A DNA stretch of 50,499 bases from Paraglaciecola arctica (GCA_003232445.1 QIJM01000245.1:1-50499), one strand, 5' to 3'. Counted from the stretch's first letter, positions 18,557 through 28,023 are shown. Notes: generated from the sequence alone by a model not told the origin. A program made the numbers and translations.

Positions 18557-18719
18557 GTCAAAAGACAAAGCGATCTCACCACAGAGGAAAAGGAGACTTC
18601 GCTGTACAGAGAAAGCTATACAAATGGTTAAGAATACTTACGTTCTTCCGCATCACCATTCTGTTTTTTTCTTTTCTTCTGTGACCCTCTGTGGTTCAAT
18701 ATTTTTGTCTTTTGTTCTG
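18557..18719. repeat. Imperfect long inverted repeat, MITE/REP-like
   Basis: The left arm (CAAAAGACAAAG ... ACCACAGAGG, about 18559-18589) reappears as its reverse complement in the right arm (CCTCTGTGGT ... TTTGTCTTTTG, about 18686-18714). The arms are imperfect and are separated by about 100 bases that encode nothing I recognise. The ACCACAGAGG motif reminds me of short palindromic intergenic repeats of marine gammaproteobacteria, but I cannot check this. Confidence 0.5.
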
Positions 18720-19023
18720 CCCCTAGCTTTTTCTATACTTAGGTGGTTTTGACCACTGTCAGTCCAATTGGACTCAAAAATGCCTTTTTGCTGCTGAAAT
18801 AGACCGTAAACTTCATATGGAGCTGATTTTATCTATTAACAAATTTTTAACTTTGAAGGTTAAAGCACGCATATATGGATGTAATACTATTTGAAACTTA
18901 CGGTTTTAAGCAATTAACACTAAACATACCAATTTTTTGCAGTAATGTGATGTTAACTGTGATCGTGAAAAATATTTCGAGTTAATATTTAACCAATTAT
19001 AAGACGTTTTTGGTAAAGTACTT
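18720..19023 (+). promoter_or_regulatory. Non-coding leader of the exopolysaccharide export operon
   Basis: About 300 AT-rich bases with no credible reading frame. It lies upstream of the first gene of the plus-strand exopolysaccharide operon and must hold its promoter. I could not settle on specific -35/-10 or -24/-12 boxes or a repressor site. A GTG codon at 19024 begins the first frame. Confidence 0.4.
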
Positions 19024-19494
19024 GTGAACGAAGGAAAAGTGGTGACAGACTCTAAGATTAGAAGTGAACCTGCCATTCAAAATTTACTTATCCGTATACC
19101 TAGTCAAGTTGCAGAAAACTTTTCAGATGAGCAACTAATCGGCTTGAAAATTGCTTAAAGCTTTTCAGATGAGCAACTAATAGGCTTGAAAGTGGCGCTA
19201 GGATCTCGCAACTGGGGAAAGCATAAAATCGATTTCCGTGAGACGTTCCCTATCCCTTTTTTTAGTTCGAAAATCTATTATGTTTTTCTGATGGGGCGTA
19301 ACTACAGAGATTTAAAGCGCCAAGAACGACTTGTATCTGCGTTTGCACTAGCGATATTTGTGATTTTGCTTATTACGCTTTCAGTATTGATGGGCATATT
19401 AGTACTTTATTTAATTAAGTCAGCATTAGGCATTAACCTAATTGAAGGTTTTTCTTTTGGGATTTGGCATTGGTTTAAAGGATTATGGGAATGA
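19024..19494 (+). pseudogene. First gene of exopolysaccharide export operon, interrupted by an in-frame stop
   Basis: The frame starting at GTG 19024 encodes 44 residues and ends at TAA 19156-19158. The same frame then continues without further stops to TGA 19492-19494. Ignoring the stop gives a protein of about 156 residues with a cytoplasmic N-terminal part (including GSRNWGKHKIDFRETFPIPF) and two C-terminal hydrophobic helices. The stop lies at the end of the first copy of a 42-base tandem duplication; removing one copy would restore an open gene. The 3' end overlaps the next gene by ATGA. A truncated product could be made by re-initiation, for example from a TTG at 19186. I do not recognise the family with certainty; proteins of this type occur at the head of similar loci. 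Confidence 0.6.
19117..19200 (+). repeat. Diverged 42-bp tandem duplication
   Basis: Two 14-codon units, 19117-19158 and 19159-19200, match at 35 of 42 positions. Both encode FSDEQLIGLK. The first ends ATT GCT TAA, whereas the second reads GTG GCG CTA. The first therefore carries the stop that interrupts the gene. Confidence 0.9.
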
Positions 19495-20666
19495 TAAATA
19501 GTAATAAAAGTATCTTATTAGCAACAGTAATAGTCGCGGCGATTGCATCAACACAGGTTTATGGTCAAGAAACTGGTTTCTCTGCTGATATGGATTCTCG
19601 GTTGACTTACGAAGATAACATTTTGCGTGCTACCGATGCCAACGCTATAAGCGATACTAGCCTAGTCGTTGTCCCTGAATTAAAGCTTGGGGGAATACTA
19701 GGTAAACAACGTTTTACTGCTACTTATGCCGGTGAATATGCTAATTATTTTGATAATAGTGACGTGAGTTATACCGACCATGATATTCGTTTGCGAGCAG
19801 ACTTTGACCATTCCTACCGTTTCACATCACGTTTTGACCTGCGCTATAAAAATGAGCACGAGGATATTGCGGACTCTAACAATATTTTCAATAACTTAGG
19901 TGAGTTCAATACCTTTTCTGAAAAACAGGTTGCGGGAAAATTTATTTATGGCCGCCACAGTAGTTTAGGACAGTTAGAGCTGGGATTGTCTTACACCGAT
20001 AGAGATTACGATAACAACGAGCAAGAGTTTAGAAGTTTCGAAAGAAACCTAGCTTCTCTAGGATTTTATTACAGAGTAGCTCCCAGAACTCGACTGTTGG
20101 CAGAAGTAATTTACCAAGACTACGAATATAGCTCTGACACAAATGTTATTGACAGAGACTTCGAGTATTTGATTTATCGAGTAGGTGTTGAGTGGGCGTT
20201 AACTAATCAGCTTGAAGGTACTGTGAAAATCGGCTATCAAGATAGAGATTATGCATTAGATACGCTAAACGATATTGATGGACTATCTTATGAAGCCAAT
20301 CTTGACTGGGAACTGAATACCTACACTGCAATCGGGCTATTGGCTAAGCGTGAAAGTATTGAATCCTCTGTTGAAAGTACAGGGGGTTTTTTGCGCACAA
20401 CCTTTGGTGTTAGCGTTGTTCATGGCTTCACAGAACTGACAAAAATAGAAGCTGAGATAGGCTACTCGGAAGATGAACTCGTATTTGGCATTGTTGCCGA
20501 CCGTCAAGATGAACGACGTTATGCAACGTTTGGTGTATTGCATGACTTGCGAGCTTGGGTTGAAGTGGGAGCCAACTTGAGTTTCGAAGGTCGAGATTCA
20601 AATGTTGAGCTTGCTAACTATAAAGTAAATAGTATTAATCTAACCGCCAAAATATCATTTAATTAA
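19491..20666 (+). CDS. Outer-membrane beta-barrel protein of the exopolysaccharide locus
   Basis: A 391-residue protein with a cleavable signal peptide (residues about 1-22, ending AIASTQVYGQ) followed by many amphipathic strands rich in aromatic residues (for example LGLSYTDRDYDNN, GVEWALTNQL). The final residues (LTAKISFN) end in an aromatic-Asn pair, broadly typical of barrels. It resembles the EpsL-type barrel found at the start of exopolysaccharide operons, where it may help export the polymer. The ATG at 19491 overlaps the previous stop; an ATG two codons upstream sits too close to the AAGGA. Confidence 0.8.
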   Translation: MINSNKSILLATVIVAAIASTQVYGQETGFSADMDSRLTYEDNILRATDANAISDTSLVVVPELKLGGILGKQRFTATYAGEYANYFDNSDVSYTDHDIRLRADFDHSYRFTSRFDLRYKNEHEDIADSNNIFNNLGEFNTFSEKQVAGKFIYGRHSSLGQLELGLSYTDRDYDNNEQEFRSFERNLASLGFYYRVAPRTRLLAEVIYQDYEYSSDTNVIDRDFEYLIYRVGVEWALTNQLEGTVKIGYQDRDYALDTLNDIDGLSYEANLDWELNTYTAIGLLAKRESIESSVESTGGFLRTTFGVSVVHGFTELTKIEAEIGYSEDELVFGIVADRQDERRYATFGVLHDLRAWVEVGANLSFEGRDSNVELANYKVNSINLTAKISFN

Positions 20667-20675
20667 GGGGATCCA

Positions 20676-21236
20676 ATGAATCTAGGTTCAGTGATAGTAC
20701 ATCGACAAAACGGGCTGATTATTTGGCTTGTGTTTATTAGCTTGCTAGTGACATTTTCTGTAAATTCACAGGAGTTAAGTCAGTATAGGTTGGGCGCAGA
20801 TGATGAGATATCTATTAGTGTTTTTAACGAGCCTGATTTGAGTCTCCCAAAAACTCGAATAGCGGCTAATGGTGCTATCTCGATGCCATTGATTGGCCAA
20901 GTAATCGTTAAAAATTTAACCACCGACGAAGTAGAGGCTAAGATAACGGAGCTGTATTTAGGTGATTACCTAAAGAAGCCTAGTATAATTGTGGCTATAG
21001 TAGAATACAGACAATTCTATGTAAATGGTGAGGTGAATAAGCCTGGTGGGTATAGTTACCGAGAGGGTATGACAATACAGAGAGCTGTCTCGCTAGCAGG
21101 GGGATTTACTGAGAGAGCTTCACGCAGCAAAATCCGTTTATTGAGAGAAAACCAAACGGATAATATAGGGAATGTCACCTTAACTACCCCAGTTCAACCG
21201 GGTGACGTAATTACAGTAGAAGAAAGCTTTTTTTAA
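20676..21236 (+). CDS. Polysaccharide export protein, Wza-like
   Basis: A 186-residue periplasmic or outer-membrane protein. After a signal sequence (residues about 15-33) comes a poly-export domain (YRLGADDEISISVFNEPDLS) and then an SLBB domain (YVNGEVNKPGGYSYREGMTIQRAVSLAGGFT). It is short compared with Wza and has no lipobox Cys or C-terminal helix that I can see, so it is the compact variety used in Wzy-dependent exopolysaccharide loci. It has a good Shine-Dalgarno (AAGGGG). The BY-kinase gene follows 18 bases later. Confidence 0.92.
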   Translation: MNLGSVIVHRQNGLIIWLVFISLLVTFSVNSQELSQYRLGADDEISISVFNEPDLSLPKTRIAANGAISMPLIGQVIVKNLTTDEVEAKITELYLGDYLKKPSIIVAIVEYRQFYVNGEVNKPGGYSYREGMTIQRAVSLAGGFTERASRSKIRLLRENQTDNIGNVTLTTPVQPGDVITVEESFF

Positions 21237-21254
21237 CTAGACGGAATTAACTAG

Positions 21255-23480
21255 ATGGACTCGTACAAATCGAACAATCAAATGTCTATAAGTGTTGAAC
21301 GTTTAGATGATGACACTTTAGACTTAGGCCAGTACTGGCGTATCTTAAAGAGATACAAAATCAGTGTTTTGTTGGTGGTTTTATTATTTACATTGCTCGG
21401 TGTATTCATTGCTATTAAGTCTGTGCCTATTTATCAGGCTACAGTCAAAATACAAGCTGATCCAATTCAACCCAGTGCTACCAATACCGATAGTTACATC
21501 ATGAACTCTATGGTATTTCTCTTCTATGAAACTCAGTACGAAATTATTCAGTCTCGAAACGTCTCTGAAACGGTCGTTGAAAAACTAGACTTGATTAATC
21601 GGTACAAAAAAGAATTAGCAGAGGATGAAATTTTACAGAAAAATTCAAGTTGGATTTCTGATTTGGCGTCGAGTTTAAAATCATCCCTTTCCAGTTCAGA
21701 TAATATTGAACCTATAGCGCCAACGGATGAACAGCTTAAAATTATTTTGGCAAATGGTATTCGAAGTCAACTTACGGTTGAGGGCGGGACTCAAAGCCAA
21801 ATCATCAATATTAGTTACGAATCTGATGACCCTGAATATGCTGCGGAAATTGTAAACGCGGTTTCAGAGGCTTATATATCCTTTGGGCTTGAGGCTAGGT
21901 TAGGGCAAATTAAAAATACTGCTAAGTGGTTAAGTGAACAATTAGAAGATCTTAAAACGACTCTTCAATCGTCTGAAGAAAACCTTCGAGAGTTTAGAAC
22001 CTCTGCAGGTCTTATGGACACTGACCAGCAGCAGAGAATCGCTAACACTCAGTTATCCAATCTAAACACAGAATTAGTGAGAGCTCAGACAAGCCTTTCT
22101 GAAGCCCAAGAAATGTATACCCAAGTGCAAAAACTCGACAAGTCAAAAGGTGATTATTTATCGCTAGGACCAGTCTTACAAAACCAAACAGTTCGTGATT
22201 TAGGCGGAGAGGAATCGGATCAATTACGGAGAGTGGAAGAATTAAATGAGAGATATGGTGATAAACACCCTAAAATGATCGCTGCGCGTTCTGACTTGAT
22301 TGGCGCAAAAAGTAATCTAAACCGTGAAGTAGATAAAATTGTTGAGAATATTTCCAAACAATATCGGCTTGCACAAGTTCAGGTAGATAATATTCGAGAC
22401 TTAATTACACGAACGAAAACTGAGCTGCAGTCTTTTCAAGGGAGCGGATTTGAACTAAGTCGGCTGGAGAGAGAAGTTGAGAACAACAGAAGGATCCATG
22501 AATCGTTTCTTGGACGACTAATGGAAGCAGATGTATCAGGTGACTATGATGCATCTAATATAAGAGTAATTGATAACGCTACTACACCCTCTTTTCCGGT
22601 TAGACCTAGGGTTGCGGTTATTTTAATTGTTTCAATGTTCTTAGGGCTTGTATTCGGTATTGTATTAGTTGTTCTCAGAGAGATGCTCGGTAATGTATTT
22701 CGCACACCTGATCAAATTGAAAATGATTTACACCTTCCATCACTCGGTATTACCCCTATGGTGAAAAAGGGTGAGAAATTCGTTATCCCCGAGATGCAAT
22801 ATATCCAAGATCAGCGTTCAACATTTGCTGAAGCTATCAACACAATACGTACAGGTTTATTGTTTTCAAATATTGATAATCCACCTCAAACGGTTTTAAT
22901 AACGTCAACGGTGGGTTCTGAGGGTAAAACCACTTTGGCGATTAACTTGGCCGTTGCTTTCAGCCAACTGGATAAGACACTTTTAATAGAATTGGATCTG
23001 CGTAAACCAGCGATTGGGAAAGACTTGTCTTTAAGTAATGCTATAGGGCTAGGTGATATATTGGCCGACTCTGGTGTTGACTCCAGCATTGTTTCACATA
23101 TCGATGGTGCACCAAACTTAAGTGTGATTACCTGTGGTCGTATTCCACCAAACCCAATGGAGTTACTTTCATCCAAGCGTTTTGCACACTTGCTTGAATC
23201 TTTGAAGGAGCGCTATACACATATAATAATTGATAGTCCTCCAACATTGCCTGTGAGCGACGCATGTGTGTTATCTAAATTGGCAGATACAACCGTCATT
23301 GCTGTTAAAGCTGAGGGTACTAAAATCAACATGGTAAAAGAAGCCGTAGCGCGTTTGCAAAAAGTGAATGCTAATATTAGTGGTGTTGTTTTAACGCAAG
23401 CATCACCCCAAAAAATGAGTTATTACGGTGAGCACTATTATCAGGAAGGATATTACGGTGTTGATCCGGTTAAAGGTTAA
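21255..23480 (+). CDS. Chain-length determinant/tyrosine autokinase, Wzc-like
   Basis: A 741-residue inner-membrane protein. The Wzz domain has a first transmembrane helix near residues 35-55, a long periplasmic coiled coil (about 215-420) and a second helix near 450-475. The C-terminal BY-kinase domain has the Walker A' sequence GSEGKTT at 554-560, Walker B-like segments (LLIELDLRKPAI, IIIDSPP) and a tyrosine-rich tail with three YY pairs. Such kinases control polymer length by cycles of phosphorylation. The PHP phosphatase that probably reverses the reaction is next in the operon. Confidence 0.95.
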   Translation: MDSYKSNNQMSISVERLDDDTLDLGQYWRILKRYKISVLLVVLLFTLLGVFIAIKSVPIYQATVKIQADPIQPSATNTDSYIMNSMVFLFYETQYEIIQSRNVSETVVEKLDLINRYKKELAEDEILQKNSSWISDLASSLKSSLSSSDNIEPIAPTDEQLKIILANGIRSQLTVEGGTQSQIINISYESDDPEYAAEIVNAVSEAYISFGLEARLGQIKNTAKWLSEQLEDLKTTLQSSEENLREFRTSAGLMDTDQQQRIANTQLSNLNTELVRAQTSLSEAQEMYTQVQKLDKSKGDYLSLGPVLQNQTVRDLGGEESDQLRRVEELNERYGDKHPKMIAARSDLIGAKSNLNREVDKIVENISKQYRLAQVQVDNIRDLITRTKTELQSFQGSGFELSRLEREVENNRRIHESFLGRLMEADVSGDYDASNIRVIDNATTPSFPVRPRVAVILIVSMFLGLVFGIVLVVLREMLGNVFRTPDQIENDLHLPSLGITPMVKKGEKFVIPEMQYIQDQRSTFAEAINTIRTGLLFSNIDNPPQTVLITSTVGSEGKTTLAINLAVAFSQLDKTLLIELDLRKPAIGKDLSLSNAIGLGDILADSGVDSSIVSHIDGAPNLSVITCGRIPPNPMELLSSKRFAHLLESLKERYTHIIIDSPPTLPVSDACVLSKLADTTVIAVKAEGTKINMVKEAVARLQKVNANISGVVLTQASPQKMSYYGEHYYQEGYYGVDPVKG

Positions 23481-23501
23481 TTTGAGTTTTCACTTACTAT
23501 T

Positions 23502-24233
23502 ATGATCGATATCCACAGCCATATACTACCAGAAGTCGATGATGGGGCTCGCTCTGTCGAAGAGGCTCTAGAAATGCTTCGTATGGCCGTTGATAGTGGT
23601 GTCACTATCCAAGTATTGACACCCCATATTCATTTTGGTCGGTTTGAAAATAAGAAAGAGGATTTAGAACAAAAGTTCCAAATTTTCCAAGATAAGGCCG
23701 ATGCTGCGAACATTAAGATAGGCTTACAACTTGCTAGCGAGGTTCGCATTAGTAGCGAGATCATGCAGTTAGTTGCTCGCAACGATATTCCCACACTGGG
23801 TCAGAGTAACAACAAGAAATATTTTTTGTTAGAGTTTCCACGAATAGAGTTACCTGTTGGTTATGAGAATTTAGTTAAATGGCTGGTTAACAAACATTAT
23901 ATGCCTGTTATCGTGCATCCTGAGCGCAATCAAACGTTTGTTCGGCAACCTCAAAAGTTACAGGTTTTATTGGACATAGGGTGTCCATTGCAGATTACTG
24001 CTAGTAGTTTGGTTGGCCAATTCGGCGACGAAGCGAAGAATAACGCACAGAAACTTTTAATTGATGGTCACGTCAGCGCGATAGCTTCTGACTGTCATAA
24101 CCTTAAAGGAAGAAAGCCTAACTTAGATCTTGGTAGAAAACTTGCCGCTGGGTTGGTTGGTGAAGAATTAAGTCACCGCTACTGCTATGACATCCCATTT
24201 TTGCTCATAGGAGAAAATACTCATTCATGCTGA
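23502..24233 (+). CDS. PHP-family protein-tyrosine phosphatase (CpsB/YwqE-like)
   Basis: A 243-residue enzyme with the metal-binding start MIDIHSHILPEVDDGARS, followed by TPHIHFGRF, IVHPERN and ASDCHN, the four ligand clusters of the PHP phosphatases. This family dephosphorylates the BY-kinase encoded just upstream. The gene starts 21 bases after the kinase stop, and both serve the cycle that drives polymerisation. Confidence 0.93.
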   Translation: MIDIHSHILPEVDDGARSVEEALEMLRMAVDSGVTIQVLTPHIHFGRFENKKEDLEQKFQIFQDKADAANIKIGLQLASEVRISSEIMQLVARNDIPTLGQSNNKKYFLLEFPRIELPVGYENLVKWLVNKHYMPVIVHPERNQTFVRQPQKLQVLLDIGCPLQITASSLVGQFGDEAKNNAQKLLIDGHVSAIASDCHNLKGRKPNLDLGRKLAAGLVGEELSHRYCYDIPFLLIGENTHSC

Positions 24234-24304
24234 TAGTCTTTGGGGTCGAGGCGTGAAAGTAGAACTGCTTTGCATCAATACGTGTCTAGGTTTATTGGAG
24301 TAGA

Positions 24305-25351
24305 ATGAATTCTTCACGCTCAAGGTTATTACTGAAGAATGCTTTAAAGGCCGCTTCTACATTCGATAAAAATAAAAGTGTTAACGGTTTTTTAGATGAA
24401 AATAGTAATATCGATTATATCAAAAATGCTAAAATAAGGCGGATAATTCCACTTATATACAAAAATTTTATAACCTTAAATCCCAAGCATAATAGTCTTA
24501 CAGCTTACTCTTCTTTTTTAAAGGAAACACACAGACTCTCTGTTATCAGTCAGACTCTAAAAATCCAGCTTTTGAAGCAAATAATAGATGCTTTCACACC
24601 ACATGATATCTCGATTATTTTATTAAAAGGTGTAGCGTTTAATTATCATATCTATCCAGTAGCATTTCCTAGGCTTTGTTCAGATATAGACATATTGATT
24701 AAGTATAAAGATAGAAAAAAAGCCAAAGAGATACTGTCTAAGTTTCTCACTCTATCAATACCAAATAAGCCAGCTAAGTTTGATAATCTTTACGAAGACT
24801 CTTTTTACCCGATGAACCCAAACTTACCTCATGTGGACGTACACTATTGTATTGTTCACCCTACGCTATTCAATATTGATGAACGTATATTGTGGCAAGA
24901 TAGCAAGCCTCATCCCTTTTTTGATGTTCAGGCGATACGGGTACTTAGTCCTGAGCACAATTTAATTCACCTAGCTTTACATAGCCTAAAAGACATCTCG
25001 TTTTTCAATTATTCATTGTTGGACGCTGCGGAATTAATTCACCAGCAATCCGCTGATGTGCAAAGGGCGTTTTCTCAAGCTAAAGCTTGGAATGCGTCTT
25101 ATGCATGTTATTTTTTACTTAGTTGTTACGATAAGGTATTTGATACATCAGTGATACAAAGCTTGCCTGCCAAAGAACAACCTAGCTATTTCCGACGTAA
25201 ATTAGGCGAAGGACTCATTGTTTTGTCTGAAAACACTGAGTTCCCAGAAAAAGGGGTCAAGCATCGCCTATTTCAACTGATGAGTCAGCTAATAATGACG
25301 AACTCTCTAAAGTTGACAATCCAACATTTCCTCAAGTTTCTGAGGGCGTAA
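24305..25351 (+). CDS. Nucleotidyltransferase-family protein (PF14907-like)
   Basis: A 348-residue protein. The nucleotidyltransferase signature is LLKG (106-109) followed by RLCSDIDILI, with the metal-ligand pair Asp127 and Asp129. The rest is alpha-helical with no signal peptide. Members of this uncharacterised family are known near some lasso-peptide clusters and near polysaccharide loci. It follows the PHP phosphatase gene by 71 bases, so it may belong to the export operon, yet the lasso genes at 36-43 kb are its more likely functional partners. It is convergent with the beta-helix gene. Substrate unknown. Confidence 0.8.
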   Translation: MNSSRSRLLLKNALKAASTFDKNKSVNGFLDENSNIDYIKNAKIRRIIPLIYKNFITLNPKHNSLTAYSSFLKETHRLSVISQTLKIQLLKQIIDAFTPHDISIILLKGVAFNYHIYPVAFPRLCSDIDILIKYKDRKKAKEILSKFLTLSIPNKPAKFDNLYEDSFYPMNPNLPHVDVHYCIVHPTLFNIDERILWQDSKPHPFFDVQAIRVLSPEHNLIHLALHSLKDISFFNYSLLDAAELIHQQSADVQRAFSQAKAWNASYACYFLLSCYDKVFDTSVIQSLPAKEQPSYFRRKLGEGLIVLSENTEFPEKGVKHRLFQLMSQLIMTNSLKLTIQHFLKFLRA

Positions 25352-25359
25352 GCTAATTT

Positions 25360-26958
25360 TTATTCCCCGTTAAGTCTGAGGTTTAATTGTGCTTCAAATA
25401 ATGATGCAGGCTCTACAGGGGAACCAAAAGACTCGATAATAGATGTTTCAATATGCTTCATTTTAGGTAATGTTCCATGCCACCCAATAATTTTAGGTAG
25501 AAGTACCGTGTCGTTGCCCCACCAACTATGCGAGCTCACTTTTTTCTTACCTATGTCTCTAAAGTTCCACAACACTAAATTAGAAAGATGGTTTGGCTTT
25601 CGACTCTTGCCTCCTCCTGAACCTCCTGTTGAACCAGAAAACCCACCTGAAGAGTTATCGAATAATGTCGCGTGAGGATATCGGGCATGTGTATCAAAAC
25701 TGGTATCTTCTGGCCAACTGGTATTATGGAATACTGTCCCTGCAGCATAAGAACTAACGCTTAATGTGTGGTGCTGACCTCTTTTGGTTATGTCGTGTGA
25801 GTCGCTAACTAATACGCCAAAGCTACTGGTAATATGTATCCCAAAATGCCCTTTATTTCCCTCGATGGTCAGTTTTTCTGCGGTTATGGCATAACCTGCG
25901 TTAATGGTTAGTGCTTCGTTCCAATCTTTAAAACGCACATTTTTGACCCAGCTGTTGGCATATTTATCAATTTTTATAGCCGACCAGCCGCTGTCGTGGA
26001 TAGAATTTTTGTGATGAACAAATTCATCTTTCCAATTACCGACAAAAGCGATGTCCTCTATTCCAAGCATTTGTCCAAGTTCGACTTTCCTGATTTGCCA
26101 AACGAACGACGCGTCTATATCCATATGTAACGGTGCTTTAAGTGTTAACTGCCCCTGATTTATAGCGACTATTTGGTGATATTCTCTTAAAAACTCTCCA
26201 GCTTTGAAGCCTGTCCATTCTTCTTGAACTTTGTATGGGCCCAAGAAGCTATCGACACCAGCACTTTTGTCATTGAGATTAATTACGATAAAGTCTCCCA
26301 CACTAAGCTCAGAAGTATCTTCAACCGAAATCTTGAAGTCGCCTAACTGTGCATTTTTAGTTGCCGTGGTTACCGTGACTCCTTTGTAAAAAGATGGGTT
26401 GCCAATAAAGGTTACCATCTCTGGGGTGGTCCACATTTTTTGTGGTGTGTTCGTATTCAAGTGATATTTGAAATAAAGCTCTGTACCATTTTCCTCGCTG
26501 CCTTCACCTCTAAAAATAATATTATCTCTGTGCACGGTAATAAGACTTTTTGTTACCTTTTCCTTTTCACTTAACAGGTATCTACCCTTAGGAAAGTAAA
26601 TTATTGCACCCTCATCTTCTTTGGTTGCAGCTATTGCGTCCTGAATAGCCTGTAGGTCGCTATTGCCGTCATCGGGGGTTGCTCCATACTCCGTAACGTC
26701 GAACACTTTCCAGTCAGGTGAGGGGATCTGTTGTTCACTATTTTGATAACCAGCGTACGAAAAATCAGGTAGGGGAGGACGAGTGCCATTTTTTTTCGAA
26801 GTCACAAAGTCTTTCCAGACTATGGAGATATTAGGTTTCTTGTCTGCTAAGGTTTCAACCTTTGATGTATCTCTATTGCAACTCGTGCAACTCATATACC
26901 CAATTAGATAAGCGATACAGATTAACCAAAAAATATTAAACAGATATTTATTAGTCAT
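25360..26958 (-). CDS. Secreted right-handed beta-helix protein (pectate-lyase-3 type)
   Basis: A 532-residue protein with a hydrophobic signal or anchor at residues about 5-25, followed by Cys residues that could serve as a lipid anchor. From residue about 84 it shows VFDVTEYGATPDDGNSDLQ and then YFPKGRYLL, the start of the pectate_lyase_3 beta-helix fold. A Gly/Ser-rich segment GGFSGSTGGSGGGK lies near residue 446. Such proteins are polysaccharide lyases, hydrolases or epimerases. It is the last gene of the assembly operon (6 bases after the acyltransferase), so it probably trims or modifies the polymer. Catalytic residues cannot be assigned. Confidence 0.8.
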   Translation of the reverse strand: MTNKYLFNIFWLICIAYLIGYMSCTSCNRDTSKVETLADKKPNISIVWKDFVTSKKNGTRPPLPDFSYAGYQNSEQQIPSPDWKVFDVTEYGATPDDGNSDLQAIQDAIAATKEDEGAIIYFPKGRYLLSEKEKVTKSLITVHRDNIIFRGEGSEENGTELYFKYHLNTNTPQKMWTTPEMVTFIGNPSFYKGVTVTTATKNAQLGDFKISVEDTSELSVGDFIVINLNDKSAGVDSFLGPYKVQEEWTGFKAGEFLREYHQIVAINQGQLTLKAPLHMDIDASFVWQIRKVELGQMLGIEDIAFVGNWKDEFVHHKNSIHDSGWSAIKIDKYANSWVKNVRFKDWNEALTINAGYAITAEKLTIEGNKGHFGIHITSSFGVLVSDSHDITKRGQHHTLSVSSYAAGTVFHNTSWPEDTSFDTHARYPHATLFDNSSGGFSGSTGGSGGGKSRKPNHLSNLVLWNFRDIGKKKVSSHSWWGNDTVLLPKIIGWHGTLPKMKHIETSIIESFGSPVEPASLFEAQLNLRLNGE

Positions 26959-26964
26959 ATATTG

Positions 26965-28023
26965 TTATGTGCTGGCGGCGGATGAGGGTTTGGAACTGGA
27001 ACGTCTTCTGAGTAAGCGCAACAAAGGTGACTCAACAAATGAGTATGCAATGCAACCCGCTACTACGGAAAAAATGAATATACTAAGATAGATTAAATTG
27101 GTGGGAAAAATGGTATCTAAGGATAGTTTTTTTCCTACAATGACAAGTACAGAAATTACAGCAGAGTGGACTAAGTAAATTGAGTAGGATGCATTACCAA
27201 GATATAGCCAGATTTTGTTGAATTTCATGTCTACATTTTGCTCAATACCGACCGCGCCCAATACCAAAAAAGAAAACGCGGGAGCGAGTAGTAAATGTAA
27301 ATATTCGTAATCCCGCACTAATTGTCCGATTGTGATTTTGAATTCAAAGAAGTAAATAGCCAACAGGAATAAGCCAACAAGCAAAGAAAGTAGGCTCGTT
27401 TTTATCGTCATTTTGTCTGTTAACTTGTAACAGACCATGCCAAATATGAAGTATACATTCCAGTACAACGCTATTCGACCCCACCATTGGTTTTCTGTAT
27501 TGAGAGGCAAAGCCATGACGATGATCCACCCTGTGAAAACGGCAACACCTAGTTTCTTATTAATTATGAATGCGATAAAAAGGCAATAAAACAGGATTTC
27601 GTGCAGTAAAGTCCACGCTACCTGCAAGGGAAGTTTTAAGTCGGTAGCGGGGGGGAACAATGTATAAGCGCTGAGTATCTTGTTAAATTCCCAAGAAAAA
27701 TCTGGGCTGCCTAATCCAAACCACGCTGCTGTTATGTAAAGCGTCAGAAATATCCAATAAACGGGGTATACTCTAATAAATCGTTTTCCTATGTAGCTTT
27801 TAATTGCATCAGGTTTGCCGATATCTTTCGAATGCGCCATTAATATTATGAAGCCACTTAATATGAAAAAGAAGTTAACACCCAAAAATCCATGAATCGC
27901 AATTGAAGAGAACGTTTCACTGTAAGCGAAACCTTTTTCCAAGGTGATAATGTGAGTGTGGTAAAGTGCCACGGCAATGGCGGCAATTCCCCGCATCATC
28001 TGCAAAGATTCAATTCTCTTCAT
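26965..28023 (-). CDS. Acyltransferase 3 family protein, sugar O-acetylase
   Basis: A 352-residue membrane protein with about ten helices. The acyltransferase-3 pattern is clear: RGIAAIAVALYHTH with the active-site-like His near residue 22, and GFLGVNFFFILSGFI. It probably adds acetyl groups to sugars of the repeat unit on lipid carrier. Its ATG overlaps the stop of the GT2 gene (ATGA), which shows tight coupling. Confidence 0.92.
   Translation of the reverse strand: MKRIESLQMMRGIAAIAVALYHTHIITLEKGFAYSETFSSIAIHGFLGVNFFFILSGFIILMAHSKDIGKPDAIKSYIGKRFIRVYPVYWIFLTLYITAAWFGLGSPDFSWEFNKILSAYTLFPPATDLKLPLQVAWTLLHEILFYCLFIAFIINKKLGVAVFTGWIIVMALPLNTENQWWGRIALYWNVYFIFGMVCYKLTDKMTIKTSLLSLLVGLFLLAIYFFEFKITIGQLVRDYEYLHLLLAPAFSFLVLGAVGIEQNVDMKFNKIWLYLGNASYSIYLVHSAVISVLVIVGKKLSLDTIFPTNLIYLSIFIFSVVAGCIAYSFVESPLLRLLRRRSSSKPSSAAST

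Noticed and set aside
18960..19023. CRP-like or sigma-54 promoter before the exopolysaccharide operon
   Set aside because: I saw TGTGA-like fragments but no second half-site at the proper spacing and no convincing -24/-12 pair.
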